DNA of 64,000 bases from Sialis fuliginosa (GCA_961205875.1 OY540809.1:34360267-34424266); one strand, 5' to 3'; counted from the first letter of the stretch, positions 1 through 12,721 are shown. The notes: a model not told the origin generated them from the letters alone. Program-made: numbers and translations.

Positions 1-540
1 CTTTCAATGAAAATTATAACGAACACTGTAGCTAGAATAGCTTACCTATATGAAAAATTGAAATAATTCTTTTTTATAAATCGTAATGACTATGGAACCG
101 TATCAGATGCGTGCCCAACATGCACTTGGCCGTTTTATTTATTGTTTACTTTTAATAATCATCTCATGGTAAAAAATAAATATAAAAAAAACTTTTTTAA
201 AAATAATTTGCCTTTTTGTTCCCAAATTTTAGGGTTTTACTAAAAGTGCTCTAGTTTCGTTAAATATTAATGAAATTTTATTTTAAAATTTTTATTTGAA
301 AGTAGAAATAATGAACCAACTTTCTAATGATGTAAGCTTATTTGAAAACTTCAATTAGGGATAATTCAAAAATTTTAAATGAAATGATATATCAATTAGT
401 ACTTTATCTTAAAAAATATATTTAAATTAACAACTTTCGTTAAGAAAATTCAAAATTTAAAATTATATTTTTTTTTTTTTTTTAATAAAATTTAAGTCGC
501 CATATTTTCTAAACAATTGAATGCATGAGCAAATTTTTTT
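1..540. other. AT-rich flank with an edge-truncated repeat
   Basis: No gene is seen. Bases 1 to about 135 resemble the inside of the hAT element at 19805-21171: AAAATTATAACGAACA recurs at 20129 and TTTTTTATAAATCGTAATGA has a close match near 20280. The window seems to start inside another diverged copy of that family. Confidence 0.4.
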
Positions 541-766
541 TATAAAAGTTTCTTACTTTTTTATGATCTTTAAAATTATCTACTTTTGGATATACCGTTT
601 CATTTGATTTTGCTGAGAGACGGGCATGTACCCCTCAAACTACCCCCTAAGGGGGTTGAAAATATTTTCCTGAAATTCTTTAGGGTAAATATTTTATTAT
701 AAAACTCTATCTTCAATAGTTTGGGCATAAATTATAGGGGACGAGTGGTCTGGAACACTCGATATA
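541..766 (+). repeat. Dispersed repeat, copy 1 (see 57713-57963)
   Basis: This segment matches 57713-57963 in the same orientation along its whole length. Shared features are TTTCTTACTTTTTTATGATC, the phrase ATGTACCCCTCAAACTACCCCC, and a GGTCTGGAACAC end leading to a TATA-rich tail. It has no coding potential. Confidence 0.8.
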
Positions 767-1561
767 TAATTAATATATATATATTTATTAAATAAATAAA
801 TATCGCGGTGATTTATAAATAGGTAAGGCAAATTAAATAGATTCCCGAATACAAAAGATTCCAATAAATTTATAATATAATGAAAATTGTAAAATGTGTA
901 TTATAATTGTATGTATATAAATAAACCGTTGTATTTATAATACGTACTTGTCAACAAGTTGTCAATAACATATACATACATATATATGTATATAATATAT
1001 AAATACATAACATTCGATAACAGGCATGAAGTGAGTTATAAGTATAACGGTATTATTTTGATACACTATATTCGGAGAAACCTATCGCAATAATAATTAG
1101 TTGTCTGAAAGTTCACGTAATGTTTCTTGGAAAATGTCAGCGAGCTTGTTTTGGTTTAAAAACAAACAAGGGTTGGTTTGGCAATACCATGTTTTGATAT
1201 TTTGTTATTGGTTGGTTTATTTTATCGATACGGACATGTTTTTGTATCAACTATTTTTAATATTCTACTTCACGATATTTTTCTATACGTTTATATGTAT
1301 TTTGATTTCAACATAAGTTATACGTTATTAAATTACTTTCTTTCTCGAACCAGGAATTAATTGAATATATAGAGAAACCAGAAAACTTTTAAAAGTAGAT
1401 TGAGACGTTACAACGACAAAATTTTAAAAACCATTGCATTTTGTAGATTTCGATATAAAAAAATATTGTTTAAAAAACTCGAAATGATTAGGAAACTTTT
1501 GCAGATTTTTTTTTAAGTTTATGTAAAATTGTTTATATCTTAATAAAAAATGATGTATGCT

Positions 1562-1774
1562 TTAAAGGCCTCTATACACCACCCACTCTGCAGGGCCGAT
1601 TTGTCAGGAGGTAGAGTGTGGGTACTGCAGATTGGGTCGTGTATAGACAAATCGAGCCAATTATTCCGCGAATGGTCGGCTCGATTTGCCTATACACGAC
1701 CCAATCTGCAGTACTCCCACTCTACCTCCCGACAAATCGGCCCTGCAAATTGGGTGGTGTATAGAGGCCTTTAA
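1562..1774. mobile_element. TTAA-flanked palindromic MITE
   Basis: A near-perfect hairpin with arms of about 93 bases begins AGGCCTCTATACACCACCCA, with TTAA at 1562-1565 and 1771-1774. The interior is much more GC-rich than its surroundings. TTAA duplication points to a piggyBac-type mobiliser. Confidence 0.8.
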
Positions 1775-1970
1775 CTTCCTTGAGATTGAATCTAAAGTAA
1801 CTAAAGTATACTTCCTAAACGTATAAACCTCTCTTAAAGTATACAATTTACATCCCTATACGTACATTATATATTGGAGATTATGCTTAACTTTATAACA
1901 AGTGAATGTACTATGTAACTTTAATTGTTTTTAAATAGAAAAGTTTAATTTGATCTGGAATGAGTTTCTA

Positions 1971-2927
1971 TATAGGGTCATTCCATAAATAAAAAATCCC
2001 TTTTCAAGTCAACTTTGAGGATTTTCATAAATTTGCAATATGTTATAAAGGTTTTTGTAATGATATGTTCCAGCATAATTTTATTTTTTTATAATTATTT
2101 ATAAAAAAGTTATAACGTATTGAATTTCTTAGCTAATTTTTTTAAATGCCAAATATCTTAAAAACTGCATTTTACGCAAAATTATCAAGAGGGCTTTTTG
2201 ATCGACAAAATACAGAATTATAGTAAAAAAATCTTTTTGAGACAAAATATTAATTTGTTTATATTTTTTATAAAAAATAAAAACAAAAATGAACATTTTA
2301 ACAAATAATCATGCTTCGATTTAAAATAAAAAGTATATGTTATAGCTTGTTTTATTCTGAAGATAATGCCGTTTGGCTAGTTAGTTTACTCTTAATACTT
2401 TTTAAGATATACATTTTTTAATACAGCGCCGAGCGACGCGCCCTGTTAGAAAACTCAAGCCTCAGACAAGCGCTCAGGCGGTGCAGGCGCATCGCTCAGC
2501 GCTGCACTTAAAAATTTATATCTTAAAAAATATTAAGAGTAAACTAACTAGCCAAACGGCATTATCTTCAGATTAAAACAAGCTATAAAATATATTTAAA
2601 AAAAAAAAATCGAAGTATGATTATTTGTTAAAATTTTCATTTTTGTTTTTATTTTTTATAAAAATTATAAACAAATTAATATTTTGTCTCAAAAAGATTT
2701 TTTTAATATAATAAAAATTTATCTTGATAATTTTGCGTAAAATGCACAGTTTTTAAGACATTTGGCATTAGAAGCTAAAAAATTCAATATGTTATAACTT
2801 TTTTTGTAAATAATTATAAAAAATAAAAACTATGCTGGAACAAAGCCTTTATGACATATTGTAAATTCATGAAAATCCTCGAGGTTGACCTGAAAAGTGA
2901 TTCATTTATTTATGGAATGGTGCTATA
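1971..2927. mobile_element. Foldback element, 0.96 kb
   Basis: Long inverted arms start TATAGGGTCATTCCATAAAT and end ATTTATGGAATGGTGCTATA. They pair through most of the element. The centre (about 2424-2510) is GC-rich (GCGCCGAGCGACGCGCC). There is no ORF. The AT ends suggest a TA target. Confidence 0.75.
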
Positions 2928-3238
2928 ATATATGGAGGAAGAAGGGAAATATACTTTTAGAGGGGTTGTCTGATTCCAAGTGTATCTTTTGATTGTATGT
3001 TATAAGTTATAGAAAATAGCATTTAAATGTTAAACAATGTAATTATGATAGGAGTACAATAAAAATTTAATATTTTATCCTTTTCTTGTAAATTTCCAGT
3101 CATTTTTATCTGGAGTTCATCATTAATTCAGTTGAATCATTTAAAGAATTGCTTTCGATACCTACATACTTTTATTATAATGACATTTTTTATTACTTTT
3201 TTTATAAATGACTAAGTACTCGTAATCAGCGTTTCTAT

Positions 3239-3400
3239 CAAAAAATATTATATCAAATTACGCCTACACATGTTTAAAATTCAATAATCAATATATTGGT
3301 AAATAAGTTCAGTGCCTAATCGTTATGATTTAAAGGTCCCTGATGAATTAAATGATAACCTTTAATTGTTCAAGTGCCCTCCAAAAAAAGGATTAAAAAA
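3239..3400 (+). repeat. Dispersed repeat, intact copy
   Basis: Contains AAATATTATATCAAATTACG through AAGTGCCCTCCAAAAAAAGG without interruption. A second copy begins at about 3545 and is split by two hAT insertions. The stretch between the copies (about 3400-3535) has a further inverted match near 49230-49330. Confidence 0.75.
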
Positions 3401-3659
3401 AACATCTTCCAAGTAAATGCACAGTGCTTCCTCGTGCTAAATTCACCAAAGGTAGTTAATTATTGAACAATTTAAATAAAAACCGATAGTGTTTAAATAA
3501 ATTGCCTGGAATTAGTTAACCATTTAATTTTTATACAATTTTACTAAAAAATATTATATCAAATTACGCCTACACATGTTTAAAATTCAATAATCAATAT
3601 ATTGGTAAATAAGTTCATTGCTTAATCGTTACGATTTAAAGGTCCCTGATGAATTAAAC

Positions 3660-3981
3660 CAGCGGTCACCAAACTACGGCCCGCGGGCCGGGTCCGGCCC
3701 TCCAAAGTTTTTCATCCGGCCCCTGATTTGTGTATATACATAAATATTTGTTATACATATAAGAAATATTAATTGTATATAATTTAAGTATTTGATGTAA
3801 ATATGTGTATTTATCTACATTTGAATAGATATTTTTCATTATATATACTCTATTTACATAGCTAATTGCACAAGTAAATAAATGTTCTAATAGGATTCCA
3901 ACAAGAATATTTTTCGTCCGGCGTCCTATGTTTAAAAAAAATTCTCTTCGGCCCGTTTCTCGAAAAGTTTGGTGACTCCTG
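3660..3981. mobile_element. hAT-type MITE with 8-bp target duplication
   Basis: Begins CAGCGGTCACCAAACTACGG and ends GTTTGGTGACTCCTG. The 8-base duplication AATTAAAC occupies 3652-3659 and 3982-3989. The start carries a GC-rich CGGCCCGCGGGCCGG segment. Non-coding. Confidence 0.85.
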
Positions 3982-4013
3982 AATTAAACGATAACCTTTA
4001 ATTGTTCATACAA

Positions 4014-4630
4014 CAGGGGTTATTTTAAGAAAATTTTACAACTGCACATTTTCCTTATAATTATTATTTATTTTTTTTGCTTTCTACTTGTAATTTTTCA
4101 ACTGGATGTAGGTACCTTTTATTTTTTATACTACATATATATTATATTATATAAACATAATATAGTGACGTTAATATATGAAATAAAAACAAATTAATTG
4201 TTTAAACGTCAAATTTATTGGAATAAAAAGTATTCGCGCAAGCTTTCGAGTCACAGAATCATCGTCAGGCTAAAATATAATAAATAACAATTAAATACAA
4301 TTAATATAATGAAAAATATTGATATTTTATAATAAAAATATTTTCTTAATTTTTATTTTAAAATATCAATATTTTTCATTATTTATTTTCATAGTATTTA
4401 ATTGTTATTTATTATATTTTAGCCTGACGATAATTCTGTGAATCGAAAGCTAGCGCAAATACTTTCTATTCTAATAAATTTGACGTTTAAACAATTAATT
4501 TGTTTTTATTTATATAGGTATAAATAATATATCTTATAATTTTCAACTACACAAATTGACTTTTACAACTGCACTTTTCATTTTTACAACTGCAGAAACA
4601 AGCTACAACTACACACTAAAATAACCCCTG
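4014..4630. mobile_element. hAT-type non-autonomous element carrying a nested palindrome
   Basis: Ends are CAGGGGTTATTTTA and TAAAATAACCCCTG. The duplication is TCATACAA at 4006-4013 against TCGTACAA at 4631-4638 (one mismatch). A second inverted repeat spans about 4187-4510, with arms including TTTAAACGTCAAATTTATTG. It is centred within the element and looks like a later insertion. Confidence 0.85.
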
Positions 4631-4993
4631 TCGTACAACGAGGTTCAAGTGCCCTCCAAAAAAAAGGTTTAAAAAAAATACAAATCAACTAGCTACACGT
4701 GAATTTAATTTGTTTGTACGTATCGGCGAATTTCGGTGTTTTACCAACCCTAGTGACAACCCTGGTAGCGGCACCCACCGCTTCCCAAATTATCATCTCG
4801 CATTCTATATTTAGATCGTTCCTTCTCGAGTTTATTTATAGATTGTGTTTGTTTGCCAGTGTTTCCCACAGGATTCGTTATGAATTTTGTTACGTAATGA
4901 TTTGTATCGTAGCCTGGGAACGCTGATCGAATGAATCAGAGTGCCTTAAAATGTTTGTTATGTAATTAAATAAACAAAAACATTTTCTTATAA

Positions 4994-5556
4994 TTAGGGT
5001 CAATTGGGGTAAAAGTGAAACAAAATACAAATCTTTAATGTTTTTTGACAGTTAACGGTACAAATTCATACTTTAATTTTTTCTACTAGATGCGCTTATG
5101 AATAACCATTTTAAATACTTACGTCATTTGAACTGTACGATACAACACGGACTTTAAAAATGAAAAAAGCGTATTTCATTTTTAACCTCTAATTTGGGAA
5201 AAAGTGAAACAGGCCTCTAATGGAAAATATTTATCAAAAAATTAAAAGAGATGCTACTTTGGCAACTTTGATTTATCTTCTTTGTGGCATATCAATGTGA
5301 AATTGTAACTTTAATTAATATCTGAGCAATACAGAAAGTTATGTGCAAAAAATTAAAATTTAATTCACACGTTTTGACATCGACTAACAGGGAAATCTGT
5401 AGGGGTAACACATCACTTATTAGGCGATTCATATTTTCAGGTCGCTTTAACAAACCTTTAATATACCTATAAACAAATTAGTTTTTTAGTTACAAGCTTG
5501 TTTCACTTTTATCCCATTTTTTTGGTGTTTCATATTTACCCCGCTCGACCCTAATT
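4994..5556. mobile_element. Inverted-repeat element
   Basis: Ends AATTAGGGTCAATTGGGGTA and, inverted, TACCCCGCTCGACCCTAATT. Subterminal AAAGTGAAAC / GTTTCACTTTT segments also pair. Non-coding. Confidence 0.65.
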
Positions 5557-5605
5557 GTTACTTTTGACAAAAGAAAAAGGGGATATGTTTCTTCAAACTT
5601 GTAGG

Positions 5606-6234
5606 TAGTGCCGGATTAATTCACTGCGGGACCTGTAGCAAATATTATAAAGGGGCCATTGGTAGTGGCGTCACTAGGGGGGGGGGGGGGGGTGACTCAA
5701 ACGGAAATCGATAGTGCCCCCCCCCCCCCAATCAATAGGATTTATTTTTTGTGCATTAGGCGAGTGTCATCCTCTGTTAATTTTTTACGACAGAAAAAAT
5801 ATCAGTGGGCTCTATTTTTTTTTAATAAATTGTACGGTTATCACCCCTAATAGACCTGACAATGACAAAGAAAAAGTCAATTGATTCAATTTAATTAGAA
5901 GCTTTAAATAACCAAAAAAGGAGGTAAATAGACTTTATTTTATTAACAAATGAGACGGGTGTCACCCGGTGCGTTTAATGTGAGCAAATTTAGAAAAATC
6001 GATTAAAAAATCAAAGATCGGAGCTTTAAAAATCGATTTTTCGATCAAATTAAATCGAGATTGGAAATCCTAAAATTAAATTATTAATTACTGTAGATTT
6101 GGACACCCCGTATCAATCATTGGACGGTAGATGGTTTATCTAATAAGAAATATTTTTCCGAAAAGTTGCGGGGTCTCCAGAGACGCGGGGCCCGTAACAT
6201 TTGCTACTCCTGCTACATGGTTAATCCGGCACTG
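5606..6234. mobile_element. hAT-type element with 8-bp duplication and nested homopolymer block
   Basis: Ends TAGTGCCGGATTAA and TTAATCCGGCACTG are flanked by CTTGTAGG (5598-5605) and CTTATAGG (6235-6242). Inside, about 5663 onwards resembles the left end of the hAT element at 19805 (AGTGGCGTCACTAGG), followed by 16 G (5677-5692) and then 13 C (5717-5729). The nested piece lacks a recognisable right end. Confidence 0.75.
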
Positions 6235-6583
6235 CTTATAGGATTGCAGAGAAAGTTATTTTTTAGTTTGGAAAGAAAATTTCAATAACTTAATCAATAT
6301 TTTAAAATAACAATAAAAAGTTATTTTTATTATTATCAGTAAAAATTATATTCTTTTGACGATAATGAGACATTTTTCAAGGTTTCTATTTTTATTTTTA
6401 TTTTTGATGTACTTTTTCTACTTATTATTCGATGCGTCATAATTATAACAATGACATTGAAATAAAAATGGCCGTCATGCAATTGTTTTTATGGCCAATA
6501 AAAATTTATGTATGCGTTTTATGCTTTATTAATACAATTAATAAAATTTATTGAGTACGTATGCAGAAAAGGAGGATAACTAT

Positions 6584-7108
6584 ATAAGGTACTGGCACCA
6601 GTCTTGAACGTATTAAGAGCAAGATACATTGTTTTTTGGGACTAATAGGCTACTTTTTTGTTATTCACATGAAGTTATGTTATTAATAAAAGAAGTACCT
6701 CATAATTAAATCAATTTAATTACCAAAGTCCGCAAATATAGTTTTTTTTTAAATTACAGCCTTTTATTTATTTTTATGTTTTTTCTCCAGTAATGAACAA
6801 CGTAAAACCCGTAAGTAATGGACACTTGAATACGACACAAAAGTTATAAAATAAAGAATCGTTAAATTTATTCACTTCACTAATTATTTACATAAGAAAA
6901 TACATTTTTCTTGATAGTCTGTCGAACCGCAATATTTATTTTCCTACTATTTTTAAACAAAATGATCAATTATCATCAATTCACGCTGTAAGACAGTTAA
7001 ATGTATATAGATTAATTTCCAGTAATGGCAATAATCAAATATCAACAAATATTTCTGATTTAGTACATTCAATTTTAAAATTTTCAAGACTGGTGCCAGT
7101 ACCTTAGG
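6584..7108. mobile_element. Short-TIR MITE, 0.5 kb
   Basis: Terminal inverted repeat of about 22 bases, AGGTACTGGCACCAGTCTTGA, inverted at the right end as TCAAGACTGGTGCCAGTACCT. AT-rich interior, no ORF, flanks TA-rich. Confidence 0.7.
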
Positions 7109-8130
7109 TATATTATTTTAAATTTAAAAGTATCAATATCAATTATAATGTACTATTATAAATAATGCAATTAATATTAAACATTTTAATTTAATGTTTA
7201 GGCAGTTTAGAATTATAATATGATATAAACAATTATTATTTTAGGTGGTTACAAATAATTACCTTTTTATTCAGTCAATTAAAAATAGTAGTTATATTGC
7301 ATATAGTATATGTTATATTATATTGTTTACTAGGTTATCTACAAGTCTTTCATGGTCAATTATAAATAAACCAGTGGCGTATCCAATAAAGCACTTTCTT
7401 CTTATTTCTAAATATTCATTATTAATTAACAAAATAAAATTACAACTTACATAATAGTAACTTTTGTCATTAAAATATTCAGTTTTGTCAATATGTGCCC
7501 CTTGTTGATTACTGTGCCAAACTCCACAAATATCGTTGGACTTTGTTTCGGAACTGCTGGTAGATCGTATACAATAATTAAATTAGTTCCACTTAATAAT
7601 TTTTTCATTTCGTACAATTAGTTGAAAAATGTTTGTATTTGATTTTTAACCATTTGTTAGTTTTTAACTGATAACAAAGACACATTATTTTACAAGTGTT
7701 ACTATTTATACACAAGGTTAGAATGTAATGTCATTTATTTATAAATAGTGCCACTTGTAAACCATCATAGTCTAAAAATGAATCCCAGAAATTAGAAATG
7801 ATGAACAAAACAATACTTGCGTGTCTGATTGTACTTTGTGAATTCGAGCAGCTCTCCCCTAGCTTTTTAGGATGAGTTTTGATAATGTTATGACGTCTTA
7901 TGGTATTCACAAAGCTTCTAAAAATAAATTTCTTTATTTTACATGCATATTTATAAACAAAGGTTCGTTCAGATAAATAGGGAGCATTTTTTTAATAAAA
8001 ATAGTTTTCTTTATGTTTAAATGATTCATAACTTCATATGTTTGCTTGACTTTAAATGATATTGTAAGAGTATACGAGTATACCGATGAAAATTTTCAAT
8101 TATAAATCTCTCTTAATATGAGCACTTATA
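7109..8130. other. AT-rich gap, no feature seen
   Basis: No supported ORF, RNA gene or element ends are seen in this kilobase. Open frames here are short and repetitive in composition. Confidence 0.3.
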
Positions 8131-9006
8131 GATGTCCAAAAAGTTAGCCCCCCAAATGCATATTTTTAGTTAATTTTATGTGCAATCGTTTGATAGTTAT
8201 TACTTTAATTAGTATTAATTAAATAAATTTTATGAAAAAGTTATCCCCCCCCCCACATTTGATTATTGAGTTCATTTTGGGTTTACAAGATTCATTTTTA
8301 TTTAAAAATGTTTGAGAATACAAGTCTATCGATTGATAGTTGTTACTTTTGCAGATTTTAAACATTTTTGTTAAACAACAATTAAATATTAAAAATTACC
8401 CGCATTTAGGTTAGGTTAAGTTAACAACATGCTCTAATAATGTACTAATTAACTGTATATTATTTTTATACAGGCGCGGATCTAGGTTGACAATTTGGAG
8501 GGAGTCATGGTCTAAGACTGTGACATGGACAAAGTTATTTTAGTGTATTTAATAAGCATTTTTCTATTTAATTTGCTTTATTTTCTGAGATTGGTGGGGG
8601 GGTCATGACCCCCATGACCCTCCCCCTGGATCCGCGCTTGTTTGTATATTAAATGTATTATATTATTAGAGCATGTTTTTAACGTAACCTAACCTAAACG
8701 CGGGAAATTTGAATATTTAATTGTTGTTTACAAAAATATTTAAAATCTGCAAAATCAAACGATAGACTTGTACTTTGTACTATCAAACATTTTTAAATAA
8801 AAATGAATCTTGTAAACCCAAAATGAACTCAATAATCAAATGTGGGGGCTAACTTTTTCATAAAATTTAATTAATAAAAATTAATTAAACTAATAACTAT
8901 CAAACGGCAAAATTAGACTATCAAACACTATCAAACGAATATCAAACGATTGGCGCATAAAATAAACAAAAAATATGAATTTGGTGGGGCTAACTTTTTG
9001 TACATC
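8131..9006. mobile_element. Foldback element interrupted by a hAT MITE
   Basis: Ends GATGTCCAAAAAGTTAGCCC and GGCTAACTTTTTGTACATC, with ACTTATA repeated on both sides (8124-8130 and 9007-9013). The arms pair over several hundred bases, including AATCAAATGTGGGGG-type blocks and AACATGCTCTAATAATGTA. The palindrome is interrupted at its centre by 8471-8640. Confidence 0.75.
8471..8640. mobile_element. hAT-type MITE nested in the 8131-9006 foldback
   Basis: Ends CAGGCGCGGATCTAGG and CTGGATCCGCGCTTG. Flanks TTTTTATA (8463-8470) and TTTGTATA (8641-8648) match at 7 of 8. Only 170 bases, with a subterminal GGGGGGTCATGACCCCCATG palindrome. Confidence 0.75.
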
Positions 9007-9195
9007 ACTTATAGTTAGGTATATTCCTTGAATAAATGTTGATTTTTCATTTAACAAAGGAAACGTCATGCTCTCTTATCCTCGATCAATTCAAGGACTA
9101 TTATTGTATACTGTATTAAAAATATTGAAAAACTATTTGATAATATTAAAAATTTCCAGACAGTATCTTCATTAAACATGTTTGTATGTTAGACC

Positions 9196-9999
9196 AAGAG
9201 CTGGCTGCATAAAAACTAGCCTATCGAATAACGGTAAAATGTTTTTAAATGTTAGTACCCATAGCGACCATGAGAAAAATCATTTTATGTCTGGGCGGAA
9301 CTTGTTAATTTTTCAGGGTGGGGAGAGGGGCGCTAAGGAGCTAAAGCTAAGTAAAAAAATATTTTTTTTATACCAGGGCATGTGGTATGTTAAAATGTAT
9401 AACCAAAGCAGCGGAAATTGACCCTCTTTTATTATTTTTTTAATAATATTAAATAATATTTTTATTTAATTATATGACGCCTCTCCCTATTATTCCAAAA
9501 TTTAAAAAGATATTGTTGACTTTAGAATTTGTCGTTGGTAGTCCCACCAAAGCCTCGTTACAAATTTTTTCAGATTTTTTGAGCCAGTAGTTACATAATT
9601 TGAGTGGGGGAAAAAATAAAATACTGTTTGAAGACCCCTGCTGGCGTCATTTTTTAGTTAGAAAAAATATAAAAAATATGGTCATATTCTACTAATTGAG
9701 ATCTACATTTCGACACCCCACTCGCATTGGTCTACCATTTTTTTAAATTTGCTTTAAAGCCCCCTGCAGGCCCCATTTTTGATTTAGAAAAAAATAAGAA
9801 AGAGAGTCAATTTCCTCCACACAACATGCCACATGCCTTGGTATAAAACACAATTTTTTTTTACCTAGCTTTACTCCTTAAAAATTAACAAGTTCCGCCC
9901 AGGCATAAAATGATTTTTCTCATGGTCGCTATGGGTACTAATATTTAAAAAAAATATTTTACCGTTACTCGATAGGCTAGATTTTTGCAACCAGCTTTC
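9196..9999. mobile_element. Foldback element
   Basis: The left arm starts AGAGCTGGCTGCATAAAAAC and pairs with the right end GTTTTTGC-type sequence finishing CAACCAGCTTTCG. Pairing continues inward through GTACCCATAGCGACCATGAG. Non-coding. Confidence 0.7.
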
Positions 10000-10003
10000 G
10001 ATA

Positions 10004-11184
10004 TACAGGGTGATTCAGTGCTGTCGTGCCAAACTTGAACAGTAAATTAAGAGACATATTTTAAGCAAAAAACATTATATGAACATGTGTCCGGAAATTT
10101 TTCGTAAGGGGGCTACAGTCCTCCAAAGATTTTATTCAAAATTAATTTTTATTTAATATCTGGAGATCCCATTATGCTAAAGTTATGAAATTTGATACAG
10201 GGTTTAGTATTAATAAGTGTTATCGATTTCCAGTATTGAACAATTATAATTTAGATCAGGGCTGTATGAGGCCAGTGGGCCCATCGATTTTTATCTAGTA
10301 TTTTTTTGTTCTTTAATTTTTTCCTGAATTAGACATTTGAATAAGATTGTATGGCATAAAATACACAAATTATACTTTGCTCATTTATCATAGGATAAAC
10401 CGTTTACGAGAAATATGGATGCAAAAGAAAGGATGCAGAATTTTACTTAATACGGATGCTTCAAATTACAAAAAATATTTTTATATTCTTGTTCTATGAT
10501 AAAAAATAAGACAAAAAAATAATAAAAATATACCTCCAAAAATTCATCCTTACCAACAAATAGCCATTTTAAGTATCGCTTTCTAGTTATGTTAGTAAAT
10601 TACTTGCAACATTAATAGAACTGGCTATAGGTCTAATAGGACACGTATTAGGTGATATATGTACATGAACTTTTTTCTTACCTTGAATCAAAGAACAGAA
10701 ATATAAATTTATTTTGTTTCATTTGAAGCATCCGTATTAAGTAAAATTCTGCACGCTTTCTTTTGCATCGATATTGCTCGTAAACGGTTTATCCTATGAT
10801 AAATGAGCAAAGTATATTTTTGTGTATTTTGTCTCATACAGTCTTATTCAAATTTTTAACTCAGGGAAAAATTGAAGAACAAAAAATACTGGATAAAAAT
10901 CGACGGGCCTCCTGGGCCCATACAACCCTGGTCAAAATTACTATTGGTTGATACTGGATATACATAACACTTATTAATAATAAACCCTGTATCAAATTTC
11001 ATAACTATGACACAATAGGTTCTCAAGATATTAAATAAAAACTAATTTTGAGTAAAATCTATAGAGGGCTGTAGCCCCCTCATGACAAATTTCCGGACAC
11101 ATGTTTATATAATGATTTTTGCTTAAAATATTTTTCTCGATGTACCGTTCAAGTTGGGCACGACAGTGCTGAATCATCCTGTAT
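10004..11184. mobile_element. Foldback element with TACAGGGTG ends, 1.2 kb
   Basis: Ends TACAGGGTGATTCAGTGCTG and CAGTGCTGAATCATCCTGTA. The arms pair nearly throughout, including ATCCTATGATAAATGAGC-type blocks. It starts five bases after the previous element, so two foldbacks abut. Confidence 0.75.
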
Positions 11185-11534
11185 ACAGTGCGTTCACGAT
11201 GAAAGGAACAAATTCCTTTAAAATTCAGGTAATTATTTTATGGAAAAACGCTCGGACCCATCCATTAGTATTTTTAGTTGCGGATTTTTTGACATCAGAA
11301 AATTGTATACAGGATGTCTCAGGAAAAACATGTGCAGTCATCATTGATTTTTTTAAATGGAACACCCTATATATTATACCATTTTTGAATTGTGCGATAA
11401 ATTCTGAACACTTTTTGTACAACATATCATATCTCTAAAATCAGTGGTTTTCGGAATAATGACGTTTGAAAATTGACATTTTGAAATACACACAAATACG
11501 TCAAATAAAATGTTTAAATTAAAAAATAAACTTT

Positions 11535-11679
11535 GAACATTTTTTTAAAAGCCAACAAAAACATTCTGGTATTGCAAAAAAAGAAAAAAAGAAGAAAAAA
11601 AAGAAAAAAAGGAAAAAAAAAGTTCAATTTTCTTTTTGCCATACCAGAATGTTTTTGTTGGCTTTTAAAAAAATGTTTA
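11535..11679. repeat. Compact hairpin with a purine loop
   Basis: A 45-base stem containing AAAGCCAACAAAAACATTCT pairs almost perfectly with its inverse at 11637-11679. The 57-base loop is almost all A and G. No target duplication was recognised. Confidence 0.7.
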
Positions 11680-11781
11680 AGGTGTATTTTACGTGCGTCT
11701 TGTTTTTTAAAAAACTACTGGAAATGCTCATATATATAATGTAATAAAATATTTTATTATTTATATTACTTAAAAATTAAT

Positions 11782-12133
11782 ATACCGGGTGTTTTTTTTA
11801 TAGACTTTCCAGCAGATTAAAACGAGTAAAATTTTTTTGAAAATCCAGAAATTTCTGTTTGTCTTGCTCCATATCATAAAAAATGGATATTTTCACAAAT
11901 AATGTTTCAGACAAAAGTTTTTTTGTTGTTAATTACGAATCTGCAACAAAATATATAGATTTAGATTTGAAAAAGTAAAGTTGAACCTGAAGACCCATCA
12001 AAGTGACCTTATTAAAATAATGTCAATATTTAGCGCCCTCGAAACCATGAAACTTGTCTGAAACATTTTTTCTGAAAATTCGTTATTTTGGAAACAATCC
12101 GCTGGAAATTCATTTAAAAAACATCCGGTATAT
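11782..12133. mobile_element. MITE with TATACCGGGTG ends
   Basis: Left end TATACCGGGTGTTTTTTTTA, right end AAAAACATCCGGTATATA. The inner AGCAGATT / AATCCGCTGG segments also pair roughly. About 350 bases, no ORF. Confidence 0.65.
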
Positions 12134-12721
12134 ACCAGCATTATAAGTTTAAAAGAATTTGAATTAAATATTTTAAATCACGTTTTAAAATAGTAATTAG
12201 TAAACCAACTTTTAAAACAATATTATACCTATCTACATATTTTTTGATAAGTTATTGTTAGTATAAAACAAATTTATGTTCTTTATATACGATAATAAAA
12301 ATTAATGACCTTGGAACACATTATAATTATAATAAAATAAATCGTATACAATAAAAAAAAATTGTTAAACATTTCAGTTAGATGAAAAATATTTATCGAA
12401 TTATTTATTTTCCAAAGCAACTACAATTTAACATCTTGTTTATATTTAATAAAATGTAGGTTTTTAGGTTCATTTTTATTATTGAACAACTTTCTTAATT
12501 ATTTTACAGTTGTAATAAAGAAAATTATTTTTTTTTTGCAAGTAAATAAATGTTAATTTATTATTACTTAATACATTCTTCTTTATATTACCATGCTAAA
12601 TATAAACAAATTTCATTATTTTTTTCTGAACTCATGCATTCTCAAATTTTATACCATGTCATTATTTGCTTTTAAATCATTCGCATGAAAGGAAATTTAT
12701 CGGTGTAGTTAGAGTTATAGT

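Larger units (their letters stand above)
3545..4680 (+). repeat. Second copy of the same repeat, split by two hAT elements
   Basis: The unit runs 3545-3659, resumes at 3982-4013 and again at about 4631-4680. Removing the insertions at 3660-3981 and 4014-4630 with one copy of each duplication restores co-linearity with 3239-3400. Confidence 0.75.

Noticed and set aside
1101-1316. 71-residue Phe/Ile/Tyr-rich frame
   Set aside because: Typical translation of AT-rich DNA; looks like a membrane protein only because of T-rich codons.
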